Position numbers and translations under genes: made by a program. From positions 1 through 7,684 of the forward strand of contig MGNZ01000034.1 of assembly GCA_001795235.1 (NCBI GenBank): a DNA stretch of 7,684 bases, written 5' to 3'. Source of the DNA: Chloroflexi bacterium RBG_16_64_32 (lineage in GTDB: Bacteria > Chloroflexota > Dehalococcoidia > SM23-28-2 > RBG-16-64-32). How positions within the stretch are numbered: the first letter of the stretch is position 1; every line of letters begins with the position of its first letter. The notes beneath the pieces were generated by a model, which made no database searches, was not told where the DNA came from, and was given only the letters and a program-made list of their open reading frames with translations. This document shows positions 1-6,185 of the stretch, in pieces.

Positions 1-1
1 G

Positions 2-1327
2 ACGCTGGCCCACCACTACTACGAGGGCCAGGAGTGGGAGAAGGCACTCGATTACCTGCTGAAGGCCGGCAAGAAGGCGGCGGCGGCCTACGCCAACCAG
101 GACGCGATCGTTCACCTGACGAAGGGGTTGGAGCTGCTGAAGACCATGCCGGGCGGCCCCGAACGGGCGCAGCAGGAGCTGGACTTTCAGGTCACCCTCG
201 CCCCCGCTTTGAGAACCATCAAGGGGTATACGGCCCCAGAAGTGGAACAGTGCCTTACCCGGGCGCGGGACCTGTGCCGGCAGGTGGGGGACACCCCTCA
301 ACTCTTTCCGGTACTGTGGGGTCTCTGGGCATTCTATTTCTTACGGGGAGAACTGCAGACCGGTCGCGAGCTGGCGGAGGAACTCTTGGGCCTGGCGCAA
401 CGCGATGATGATCCGGCCCTGCTCCTGGAGGCACACCGGCTGCTGGAGGCGACCTTGTTCTATTCTGGAGAGTTGGCCCCGGCCCGAGCACACCTGGAGC
501 AGGTGATCGCCCTCTACGACCCCCAGGAGCACCGCTCCCATGCCTTCCTCTACGGGCAGGACCCCGGGGTGGCTGCCCTATCCTATGGGGGTTTCATCAT
601 GTGGTTGCTCGGTTATCCGGGCCAGGCCCTGGATAGGAGCCAGCAAGGGCTCACCCTGGCCCGGGAGCTGTTTCACCCCTACAGTGTGGCTTACGCTCTG
701 ATCACTGCTGCCCAGCTCCATCAGTTCCACCGGGAGAGGCAAGCTGTCAAGGAGCGGGCAGAGGCAGCCGTTGCCTTAACGACCGAGCACGGGTTTTTTC
801 AGTTTGGCGAATGGGCACACATTTTCCTGGGCTGGGCGCTGTCCGAGCAGGGACAGGTGGACGAGGGTATTGCCCAGATACGTCAGGTCGTGGCCGACTT
901 GCGGGCCGTGGGGTCCCTGCTATTTGTGCCCTACCATCGCGCCTTGCTGGCCGAGGCGCATGCTAATGCGGGACAGATCGAAGAGGGGCTGAGCGCACTG
1001 GCCGAGGCGCAGGCAACGGTGGAGAAGACCGGGGAGCGGTGGTGGGAGGCGGAGCTGCACCGGCTCAAGGGAGAGCTACTGCTGATGCAGGGCGCGGCTG
1101 AGGCCGAGATTGAGGCCTGCTTTCGCCGGGCCATCGAGGTCTCCCGCCGGCAGCAGGCGAAGTCGCTGGAGCTGCGAGCGGCGATGAGCTTGAGCCGTCT
1201 GTGGCGGAAACAGGGTAAGAAGTCGGAGGCCCACGAGACGCTTCAGGAGATCTACGGCTGGTTCACCGAGGGGTTTGACACGGCGGACCTGCAAGACGCC
1301 AAGGCCCTGCTGGAGGAGCTGGCATGA
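2..1327 (+). CDS. TPR-like C-terminal half of a predicted ATPase/cyclase-type regulatory protein (5' partial)
   Basis: The frame is open from the first bases of the window to TGA at 1325-1327, giving 441 residues without a beginning. A TTG at 128 could be taken as a start, but coding continues upstream (for example HHYYEGQEWEKALDYLLKAG), so the gene enters from outside. The chain is almost wholly helical, with repeated A/G/L/Y spacings typical of TPR units: LAHHYYEGQEWEKALDYL, LGWALSEQGQVDEGIAQI and LLAEAHANAGQIEEGLSAL. The tail GWFTEGFDTADLQDAKALL strongly resembles the end of the large family of predicted ATPases (often adenylate/guanylate-cyclase or LuxR-type fusions) in which an NTPase domain is followed by a long TPR array. 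Its role is probably protein-protein sensing in a cytoplasmic signalling protein. The N-terminal effector domain is not visible, so the exact class cannot be given. No transmembrane segment is seen. Confidence 0.85.
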   Translation, partial: TLAHHYYEGQEWEKALDYLLKAGKKAAAAYANQDAIVHLTKGLELLKTMPGGPERAQQELDFQVTLAPALRTIKGYTAPEVEQCLTRARDLCRQVGDTPQLFPVLWGLWAFYFLRGELQTGRELAEELLGLAQRDDDPALLLEAHRLLEATLFYSGELAPARAHLEQVIALYDPQEHRSHAFLYGQDPGVAALSYGGFIMWLLGYPGQALDRSQQGLTLARELFHPYSVAYALITAAQLHQFHRERQAVKERAEAAVALTTEHGFFQFGEWAHIFLGWALSEQGQVDEGIAQIRQVVADLRAVGSLLFVPYHRALLAEAHANAGQIEEGLSALAEAQATVEKTGERWWEAELHRLKGELLLMQGAAEAEIEACFRRAIEVSRRQQAKSLELRAAMSLSRLWRKQGKKSEAHETLQEIYGWFTEGFDTADLQDAKALLEELA

Positions 1328-1369
1328 CGGCGGAGCCGAGAGCGGTGGGTCGTAGCCAGGGGGCGCCGC

Positions 1370-1375
1370 TATAAT
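1370..1375 (+). promoter_or_regulatory. Candidate -10 box (TATAAT) for the Ldh_2/RraA unit
   Basis: A perfect TATAAT lies in the 116-nt gap between the TPR gene and the Ldh_2 gene, in otherwise GC-rich DNA. No good -35 is seen 16-18 nt upstream (the region reads GTGGGTCG), so the promoter may need an activator or be weak. Transcription would begin near 1382 and give a leader of about 60 nt before the ATG at 1444. Confidence 0.5.
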
Positions 1376-1443
1376 GTCGCAGTAGATGCCCCGGAGCAGG
1401 GCGGCAGGCAAGCACTCGAAGCTATCTGAAACGCGTCGTGTGA

Positions 1444-2514
1444 ATGGCACCTGAGAGCGAGGAAGTCAGCGTCCCCATCGTTAAGATGCAGGCGTTCGGC
1501 GAGCGCCTCTTCCTAGCCCTGGGCGTGCCGGAGGCCCACGCCCGCGTGACGATCGAGACGCTGATAGAGGCCGACCTGCGCGGGGTCGAGTCGCACGGTG
1601 TAGCCCACCTTGCCGACTTTTACGTGCGCCGCATGCTGCGCGAGCGGATCAACCGAACGCCGCGCATCCAGATCGTGAGCGACGCCCCGGCGGCCGCCGT
1701 AATCGACGGCGATATGGGTCTGGGGTTCGTTGTGGCCCACCGGGCCATAGACCTGGCGATGGAGAAGGCACAGGCCACAGGCGTAGGGTTGGTCAGCGTG
1801 AAGAACAGCACCCACTACGGCGCCGGATTTCATTACGCCCTCAAAGCGGCCCGGCGAGATATGATAGGCATCTCCATCACCACCGGCGGAAACATCGTCG
1901 TCCCGCCTGGCGCCAAGAGACCCGTGTACGGCGCCAACGTGATCAGCGTGGCCGCGCCGACCGGCAAGGATTTCCAGTACGTGCTGGACGGTTCGACCAG
2001 CGTTGTCGCCGGCGGCAAGCTGGAGATCGCGGCGAGGCGCGGCGCATCCATCCCCGAGGGGTGGGCGCTCGACGAGAGCGGCGCTCCCACCACTGACCCG
2101 ACGGTGCTCAGCCGTGGCGGCGGCCTGTTACCACTGGGCGGATCGCCGCAGATGGGGGCGTACAAGGGGTTCGGCCTGGGCATCTTCGCCGACGTGATGT
2201 CCGGTGTCCTCTCAGGGTCCGGGGCGAGCCTGGCGCTCCCCCCGACCGGCGCGGCCAGCCATCTTCTCGCCGCCATCCGCATCGACGCCTTCGAACCGAC
2301 ACGCGAGTTCGTCCGTCACATGGACGTGATGATCGACGGCCTGAAGGCGGCCGAGCGTCAGCACGGCGTGGACGAGATCCTCATCCCGGGGGAGTTGGAG
2401 GCACGCCTCGAACGGCAGCGCCGGGCGGAGGGCGACATCCCCGTCCATCCCGCCGTCATCGAAAGCCTGAGAACCGCCGCAGAGAAGCTAAACGTCCCCT
2501 TCGATATCAGGTGA
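1444..2514 (+). CDS. Ldh_2-family NAD(P)-dependent 2-hydroxyacid/2-oxoacid oxidoreductase
   Basis: A 356-residue protein, the normal length for the malate/L-lactate dehydrogenase (Ldh_2) family, a Rossmann-unrelated cytoplasmic NAD(P)-dependent family. Members act on malate, lactate, ureidoglycolate, sulfolactate or 2,3-diketogulonate. Family signatures are in order: EADLRGVESHG at residues 43-52 with the conserved SHG (His51, proposed acid/base), NSTHYGAGFHYALKA at 121-135 (His124), a GANVISVAAP stretch at 163-172 in place of the usual G-T-N-P, DGSTSVVAGGKLEIAARRG at 182-200, the EGWALDESGAPTTDP segment, and KGFGLGI at 241-247. The start at ATG 1444 has no strong Shine-Dalgarno sequence. An ATG at 1486 would remove part of the first strand and helix, so 1444 is preferred. 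The RraA-family gene follows after 16 nt, pointing to one transcript. The substrate cannot be read from the sequence. Confidence 0.93.
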   Translation: MAPESEEVSVPIVKMQAFGERLFLALGVPEAHARVTIETLIEADLRGVESHGVAHLADFYVRRMLRERINRTPRIQIVSDAPAAAVIDGDMGLGFVVAHRAIDLAMEKAQATGVGLVSVKNSTHYGAGFHYALKAARRDMIGISITTGGNIVVPPGAKRPVYGANVISVAAPTGKDFQYVLDGSTSVVAGGKLEIAARRGASIPEGWALDESGAPTTDPTVLSRGGGLLPLGGSPQMGAYKGFGLGIFADVMSGVLSGSGASLALPPTGAASHLLAAIRIDAFEPTREFVRHMDVMIDGLKAAERQHGVDEILIPGELEARLERQRRAEGDIPVHPAVIESLRTAAEKLNVPFDIR

Positions 2515-2518
2515 CACT

Positions 2519-2523
2519 AGGAG
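2519..2523 (+). promoter_or_regulatory. Ribosome-binding site of the RraA-family gene
   Basis: AGGAG lies in the short gap after the Ldh_2 stop codon, 7 nt before the ATG at 2531. It fixes the start of the downstream gene and supports co-transcription, because there is no room for a separate promoter in the 16-nt gap. Confidence 0.85.
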
Positions 2524-2530
2524 AAGCGCT

Positions 2531-3214
2531 ATGGTCGAGCCTCTAACCCCGCAAGAGCTGGACGCCTTACGAGCGATTTCCTCGCCAACCGTCTGCAACG
2601 CCATCGAGACGCTCAAGGTGAGGCCCCGCAACGAAGGGTTCATGGACAGCACCATCCGGTGCCGTTTCCCGGAGCTGGGCGTGATGGCCGGCTACGCCGT
2701 AACGGCGAAGATCCGCGCCCGCGAGCGCCCGCAGCAAGCGCCGGCCCCCTGGGACATGTGGGCCGCGATGGAGCCGGTGCCCAAGCCTCGGATCGTGGTC
2801 ATCGAGGACCTGGACTACCCTAACCCCGTCGGCTCATTCTGGGGTGAGGTCAACGGCAGCGTCTACATGGGCCTGGGGGCGATAGGCACGGTCACGAACG
2901 GCGGCGTCCGTGATCTGCCGGAGGTCCGCGCCACCGGATTTCACTTCTTCTCGTCCTGCGTGCTTGTCTCACACGCGTACGTTCACCTGGTGGAGGTCGG
3001 TGGACCGGTCAGCGTGGGCGGCCTGACCGTCAATCCCGGCGACCTCCTCCACGGCGACGAACACGGCGTGACGAGCGTCCCCCTGGAGATCGCCCGCGAC
3101 TTGCCGAAGGCGGCGCAGGCTGTGGAGGCGCGGGAGCGGGTGATCATCGACTTCGCGCGCTCGCCGGAATGCACCGCGGATGGCCTCAAGAGCTTGTTCC
3201 AGCAGGACAGATGA
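2531..3214 (+). CDS. RraA-family protein (HMG/CHA aldolase or oxaloacetate-decarboxylase-like)
   Basis: A 227-residue protein of the RraA/dimethylmenaquinone-methyltransferase-like fold. Beginning and length match the family: LRAISSPTVCNAIETL at residues 13-28 is the usual first helix (S-x-T/P-x-x-x-D/N-A). The active-site region GEVNGSVYMGLGAIGTV followed by NGGVRDLPEV (residues 105-132) carries the conserved Arg-Asp pair, R127 and D128, which in class II pyruvate aldolases bind substrate and metal. VNPGDLLHGDEHGVTSVP at 167-184 is the second family signature. Well-studied members cleave 4-hydroxy-4-methyl-2-oxoglutarate to pyruvate or decarboxylate oxaloacetate. Others, such as E. coli RraA, inhibit RNase E and lack catalysis. 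Retention of the R-D pair and the position behind an Ldh_2 dehydrogenase favour an enzyme over an RNase regulator. It is probably cytoplasmic and hexameric or trimeric like its relatives. The substrate is unknown. Confidence 0.9.
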   Translation: MVEPLTPQELDALRAISSPTVCNAIETLKVRPRNEGFMDSTIRCRFPELGVMAGYAVTAKIRARERPQQAPAPWDMWAAMEPVPKPRIVVIEDLDYPNPVGSFWGEVNGSVYMGLGAIGTVTNGGVRDLPEVRATGFHFFSSCVLVSHAYVHLVEVGGPVSVGGLTVNPGDLLHGDEHGVTSVPLEIARDLPKAAQAVEARERVIIDFARSPECTADGLKSLFQQDR

Positions 3215-3244
3215 GCGCCGGCGACTTACGGCGGGGTCCAGAGG

Positions 3245-3937
3245 CTAGCCGGTAAGGCGGCTGAAGGCCGCGCAGCCCTCGGTGCCGGGCGCCGGCGCTA
3301 TCTTCCAGCTACCGTTCTCCTTCTGGAACGCAGCCTGGATCTGGTATTCGCTCTGGCCGGCGACCTCGCCCACGATCACCGCCTGCGCGGTTGAGCCGTC
3401 GACCGTCACGCTCTCCAGCCGCTTAAACCTCAGCAGCCGGAGGTTGTCACCTTGCTCGGCGGCGGCGTCTACCCCCACCTGATCGTACTGCGCGCGCGGA
3501 CACCGCTGCTGGAATTCGCTGGTGAACGAGTCGTAGAGCGACGGCCACTGCCCGGCCGGCAGCACCTCAATGGACCTCCGGGCCAGCCACTGAATCGCCG
3601 CCCCGTCACTCGTCACCGTCTGCCCGTCTTCAGGGGTCGCGCCGTCATCGATCGTAGGTGCGCCGGCGTCATCAGCGGTCGCGCCGGCATCGGCGGTGGT
3701 TACGGCATCATCGGGAGGAACCGCTTCGACATCGCCGGTTGCTGCGCCGCCGTCGCCCGTTCCGCCTGATGCCAGCAGGGCTATCCCCACGAGCAGCAAC
3801 ACGAACCCCGTCAGCAGCCCGGCGGCGGCTACCTCATTACGCTTTAGCAGGAGGCTGCCGGACCTGGCTACGGGAGCGGCGCCGGAGCGGGCCCGGCGCC
3901 GGCGACCACCGCGACCGCTGCGTGAGCTAGCGGGCAT
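3245..3937 (-). CDS. Single-pass membrane protein with disordered stalk and probable NTF2-like outer domain
   Basis: A 230-residue protein that I do not recognise as a named family. Residues 1-33 are rich in Arg, with five Arg within 9-17. Residues 36-57 form one hydrophobic segment (AAAGLLTGFVLLLVGIALLA). By the positive-inside rule the N-terminus is cytoplasmic and the rest external. Residues 58-113 are a low-complexity Ala/Asp/Gly/Thr stalk. Residues 114-230 look like a small alpha+beta domain: IQWLARRSIEVLPAGQWPSLYDSFT, a strand pair AQAVIVGEVAG and YQIQAAFQKENGSWKIAP. The final 'strand, acidic turn, G-S-W-K-I' is typical of NTF2/SnoaL-like and DUF4878-type secreted domains. Cys146 and Cys222 could form a disulfide. 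The start at 3937 lacks a clear Shine-Dalgarno sequence. It ends 30 nt from the RraA stop, in convergent orientation. It may bind a ligand or scaffold at the envelope; no catalytic motif is seen. Confidence 0.8.
   Translation of the reverse strand: MPASSRSGRGGRRRRARSGAAPVARSGSLLLKRNEVAAAGLLTGFVLLLVGIALLASGGTGDGGAATGDVEAVPPDDAVTTADAGATADDAGAPTIDDGATPEDGQTVTSDGAAIQWLARRSIEVLPAGQWPSLYDSFTSEFQQRCPRAQYDQVGVDAAAEQGDNLRLLRFKRLESVTVDGSTAQAVIVGEVAGQSEYQIQAAFQKENGSWKIAPAPGTEGCAAFSRLTG
3599..3766 (-). repeat. Low-complexity Ala/Asp/Gly/Thr stalk with imperfect GC-rich repeats
   Basis: These bases encode residues 58-113 of the membrane protein on the minus strand. Units such as TADAGATADDAGAPTIDDGA recur with small changes, and at DNA level GCGCCGG and GTCATC blocks recur around 3640-3720. 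It is best read as an extended acidic spacer lifting the outer domain away from the membrane, and as a stretch likely to vary in length between strains. Confidence 0.6.
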
Positions 3938-4165
3938 CGGGACGTGCGTCGGACGGGCCCGGGCAGGACGCTTTGTCTCTTCCAGACATCGCCGGCATGG
4001 GCGGCAGCTTCTCGCGGGCCTGGACTAGGTGCAGCATTCGGATGACACGCAGATGATAAGGGGAAAGCCTCCGTTCCAGCAAGGATGCTGATCTACCGGG
4101 AAGCAGGCGCACAGCGGCGCTTCGGTAAACAATTGGTCAAAGGTGCCTACCGCCACCAAACGGGG
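3938..4165. other. Divergent intergenic region without a supported gene
   Basis: This stretch separates the minus-strand membrane protein from the plus-strand GtrA gene. A 61-codon reverse frame crosses part of it but is Arg/Pro/Ser-rich, has no domain features and no ribosome-binding site. I see no RNA gene. Its base composition drifts lower in GC from about 4040 onwards, as expected for promoter DNA. It holds the candidate promoters listed separately. Confidence 0.6.
4053..4082 (-). promoter_or_regulatory. Candidate sigma-70 promoter for the stalked membrane protein
   Basis: On the minus strand TTGCTG (4082-4077) is followed after 18 nt by TATCAT (4058-4053). Both are imperfect matches to the -35 and -10 consensus. 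Transcription would start near 4046, leaving a leader of about 110 nt before the start codon at 3937. Confidence 0.35.
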
Positions 4166-4195
4166 TTGTCAGGGCTCCATAACCTTGACTATAAT
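4166..4195 (+). promoter_or_regulatory. Strong sigma-70-like promoter for the GtrA/methyltransferase unit
   Basis: TTGTCA (4166-4171) and a perfect TATAAT (4190-4195) are separated by 18 nt, the best promoter in the window. Transcription would start near 4202. This matters for annotation: a GTG at 4198 in frame with the GtrA gene would lie before the transcript start, so translation most likely begins at ATG 4222 with a leader of about 20 nt. Confidence 0.7.
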
Positions 4196-4221
4196 TTGTG
4201 ACACCCCTCAGTGGGATCCTC

Positions 4222-4764
4222 ATGGAATTTACTCCCAAGTACGAAGCAGTAGCCTCTGCTGAGACCGGCCAGATCACCCTATGGCAGGCCCTGCGGGCGA
4301 GGCTCCGCGAGCACTCCACCCTGCTCAGGTTTGCCGCCATCGGGGCCAGCGGCTACGTCACCTACCAGATCGTCTTCCTGCTCCTGTACGAATCGCCCCT
4401 GATCTGGTTCTTGCCCGCGAAGGGCGAGGACCTCGGCCTGATCGCCTTCTCTCACAGCGACGCCCGTTTGCTGATCACCACGCTGGTAGCGGCGGAGCTT
4501 TCGATCGTGGGGGTGTTTTTCGGGCACCACTTCTGGACGTTCCGGGATCGGGCCACGGCGGAAAAGCCGGTGAGGCTTCGGTTTATCCAATTCAACGCCA
4601 AGGCCTCTGTGTCATCGCTGGGCCTCATCACACTTGTCGTCAACCTCCTGACCCTTGAGGTGGGCGCATCACCATACCTCGCCATTCCCGCGGGCGTGGC
4701 GGTGGCCTTCCTCTGGAACTGGACATGGGACAGCAGGTACATCTGGCGAAGACAAAGCCCGTGA
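4222..4764 (+). CDS. GtrA-family membrane protein (polyprenyl-phosphate-sugar related)
   Basis: A 180-residue protein with four membrane segments: about residues 34-56 (LLRFAAIGASGYVTYQIVFLLLY), 81-101, 122-145 and 151-169. This is the GtrA layout. Characteristic pieces are the opening LLRFAAIGASGYVTY, the FGHHFWTFRDR end of helix 2, the FIQFNAKASVSSLGLITL start of helix 3, and the aromatic FLWNWTWDSRYIW end of helix 4. Family members flip or present lipid-linked sugars, or supply the membrane part of polyprenyl-phosphate glycosyltransferases. The loop between helices 1 and 2 (57-80) is longer than usual. Start choice: ATG 4222, because the promoter places the transcript start after the alternative GTG at 4198; the Shine-Dalgarno match (GTGGGAT) is weak. 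A methyltransferase gene follows after 31 nt on the same strand, and a DPM-like glycosyltransferase faces them from the other strand. Confidence 0.88.
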   Translation: MEFTPKYEAVASAETGQITLWQALRARLREHSTLLRFAAIGASGYVTYQIVFLLLYESPLIWFLPAKGEDLGLIAFSHSDARLLITTLVAAELSIVGVFFGHHFWTFRDRATAEKPVRLRFIQFNAKASVSSLGLITLVVNLLTLEVGASPYLAIPAGVAVAFLWNWTWDSRYIWRRQSP

Positions 4765-4795
4765 CGGGGCACAGAGGCGAGCGCGGCGAATTGAG

Positions 4796-5434
4796 ATGAC
4801 AGCGCCGAGCTCCAAGGAAACCCACGAAAACGTTCCGCCGGACTTCTACGACACCGCCCTCAAGACCAGCCGCATCCAGCGCGTATGGCACGGTGGACGG
4901 CTGCGCGTGATCCCGCGGCTCGTGTCTGAGGTAGGCGGCAGGATCCTCGACATCGGCTGCGACGGCACCACCCTCACCGAAGCGGTGGCGGCCAGGGCGC
5001 GGCCCAAAGAGGTCGTGGGAATCGACATCTCAGACAGAGCGATCGCATATTCGCTGTCAAAGCATCCAGAGTTTCACCTGGCAATCGGAGACGGTGAGGC
5101 CCTGCCCTTTCGCGCCGCTTCCTTCGATATGATCTTCTGCTCAGAGGTCCTTGAGCACGTTCATCATCCGGAAAAGCTGCTATCGGAGATGAAGCGCTGC
5201 CTGAAGAAGGACGGATATGGCCTGATCGTAATCCCCCTCGAGACCCCTCTGTTCAAGATCCTGTGGCACTTCTGGACCCGCTTCGGCCGGGGGAAGGTCT
5301 GGCGCCACGCCCACGTCCAGGAGTTTCACGGCGAGATTCTGGATCAGCTCGTGGACGAGGTGGGCTTTCGGGTCGTTGAGGACAAGGTCTTCATGCTGGG
5401 CATGCTTCGCGCCACGAAGATCATCCCCGCCTGA
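4796..5434 (+). CDS. Class I SAM-dependent methyltransferase (Methyltransf_11 type)
   Basis: A 212-residue cytoplasmic methyltransferase. Motif I is ILDIGCDGTTLTEAV (residues 50-64), a variant of the usual D-x-G-C-G-x-G in which the glycine spacing is shifted. The acidic end of strand 2 is VVGIDIS (73-79, Asp77), which would hold the SAM ribose. Motif II/III follow as GDGEALPFRAASFDMIFCSEV (98-118) and LEHVHHPEKLLSEMKRCLKKDG (119-140), then the GLIVIP strand. The C-terminal third (151-212), with aromatic and His residues (LWHFWTRFGRGKVWRHAHVQEF), probably forms the acceptor site. The frame stays open upstream to 4655, but that part overlaps the GtrA gene and is Arg/Ser/Gly-rich without family likeness, so ATG 4796 is chosen although no good Shine-Dalgarno sequence precedes it. 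The acceptor may be a sugar, lipid or quinone. The GtrA and GT2 neighbours favour glycan or lipid modification, by inference only. Confidence 0.88.
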   Translation: MTAPSSKETHENVPPDFYDTALKTSRIQRVWHGGRLRVIPRLVSEVGGRILDIGCDGTTLTEAVAARARPKEVVGIDISDRAIAYSLSKHPEFHLAIGDGEALPFRAASFDMIFCSEVLEHVHHPEKLLSEMKRCLKKDGYGLIVIPLETPLFKILWHFWTRFGRGKVWRHAHVQEFHGEILDQLVDEVGFRVVEDKVFMLGMLRATKIIPA

Positions 5435-5471
5435 GTCCCGCGAGAGACATCAGCGTCCCCGGCTTGCTGGT

Positions 5472-6182
5472 CTATGGGCTCGTCGAGCCGCTGACCCTCA
5501 GGCGGACGACGGCGATCAGCGCCTCAACGATAATCCTCCACGATAGCTTGGATTCGCCTGCCCGCCGGTTGATGAACTTAATCGGCACCTCGCGCAGCGT
5601 CTTGCCGGACCGGTGACAGAAGTAGTTGATCTCGTACGACGAGGCGAACCCCTTCGACCTGATCCTCGCGAAGTCGAGTGACTCCAACGTTGAGCGTCGG
5701 AAGCACTTGAACCCGCCGGTGCAGTCGCGGATCCGTAGCCCGAGCAGCACACGCACTACAAAGCTGGCGGCCCTGCTGATCAGCCGCCGCCGAAAGGGCC
5801 ATCCTGATGTGGAACCGCCCCTTACATAGCGCGAGCCAATGACTATGTCGGCGTCCTCCGCAGCTTCCACCAGGCGGGGGATGTCGCGGGGGTTGTGAGA
5901 GTAATCAGCGTCCATCTGCACTATGTAGTCGGCGCCCATGTCCAGAGCCGTCTTGAATCCCTCGACGTAAGCGGTGCCGTACCCCAACCTGGCCGGACGT
6001 GACACAAGGTGAATGCGGGGCTTGTTAACGGCAATTTGCGAGACTATGCGGCCTGTCCCGTCGGGCGAGCTGTCATCCACAACGATCGCTTCGTACTGCG
6101 GGCCGAGGTTGAGAATGTCTGGAAGCAAGCTGGGAATGTTCTCGGCCTCGTTGTAGGTCCCTATGACGACGAGGCATTTCAT
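5472..6182 (-). CDS. GT2 glycosyltransferase, polyprenol/dolichol-phosphate mannose synthase type
   Basis: A 236-residue GT-A-fold enzyme that transfers a sugar, typically mannose or glucose from its nucleotide sugar, to polyprenyl phosphate at the inner face of the membrane. Motifs: IGTYNEAENI (7-16) and VVDDSSPDGTG (34-44) for nucleotide binding, the metal-binding DADYSHNP (91-98), GSRYVRGG (116-123), CTGGFKCFRRS (154-164), SKGFASSYEI (176-185), and the family-specific RRAGESKLS (206-214). These fit DPM1-type synthases better than undecaprenyl-P-glucose enzymes. The chain stops right after this catalytic part: no C-terminal membrane helices, so a separate partner or peripheral attachment is expected. 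Its start codon lies 3 nt behind the stop of the upstream lipoprotein gene, with the GGAGGG ribosome-binding site inside that gene's last codons, so the two are translated from one transcript. Confidence 0.93.
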   Translation of the reverse strand: MKCLVVIGTYNEAENIPSLLPDILNLGPQYEAIVVDDSSPDGTGRIVSQIAVNKPRIHLVSRPARLGYGTAYVEGFKTALDMGADYIVQMDADYSHNPRDIPRLVEAAEDADIVIGSRYVRGGSTSGWPFRRRLISRAASFVVRVLLGLRIRDCTGGFKCFRRSTLESLDFARIRSKGFASSYEINYFCHRSGKTLREVPIKFINRRAGESKLSWRIIVEALIAVVRLRVSGSTSP

Positions 6183-6185
6183 CGC

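Noticed and set aside
34..408. 124-codon plus-strand frame inside the TPR gene
   Set aside because: It is Gly/Arg/Pro-rich with no domain pattern and overlaps the frame that carries the TPR-like protein from the window's first bases.
1833..2282. 149-codon minus-strand frame across the Ldh_2 gene
   Set aside because: Antisense to a clear family member; its composition is that of a GC-rich shadow and it has no ribosome-binding site or motif.
3215..3244. Search for a terminator between the convergent RraA and membrane protein genes
   Set aside because: The 30-nt gap is GC-rich, but I could not find a convincing stem followed by a T-run.
3452..4028. Plus-strand frames across the stalked membrane protein and its upstream region
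   Set aside because: They lack a membrane segment or domain, while the minus-strand frame has a basic tail, a membrane helix, a stalk and a folded domain.
3927..4112. 61-codon minus-strand frame in the divergent gap
   Set aside because: No Shine-Dalgarno sequence, no family likeness, and it overlaps the start of the better-supported membrane protein gene.
4655..4795. Upstream extension of the methyltransferase
   Set aside because: The extra residues are Arg/Gly/Ser/Trp-rich, overlap the conserved last helix of GtrA, and have no methyltransferase character; ATG 4796 is preferred.
5477..5489. Inverted repeat GGCTCGTCGAGCC near the convergent gene ends as a terminator
   Set aside because: It lies inside the last codons of the GT2 gene, leaves almost no loop with full pairing, and has no T-run on either strand.
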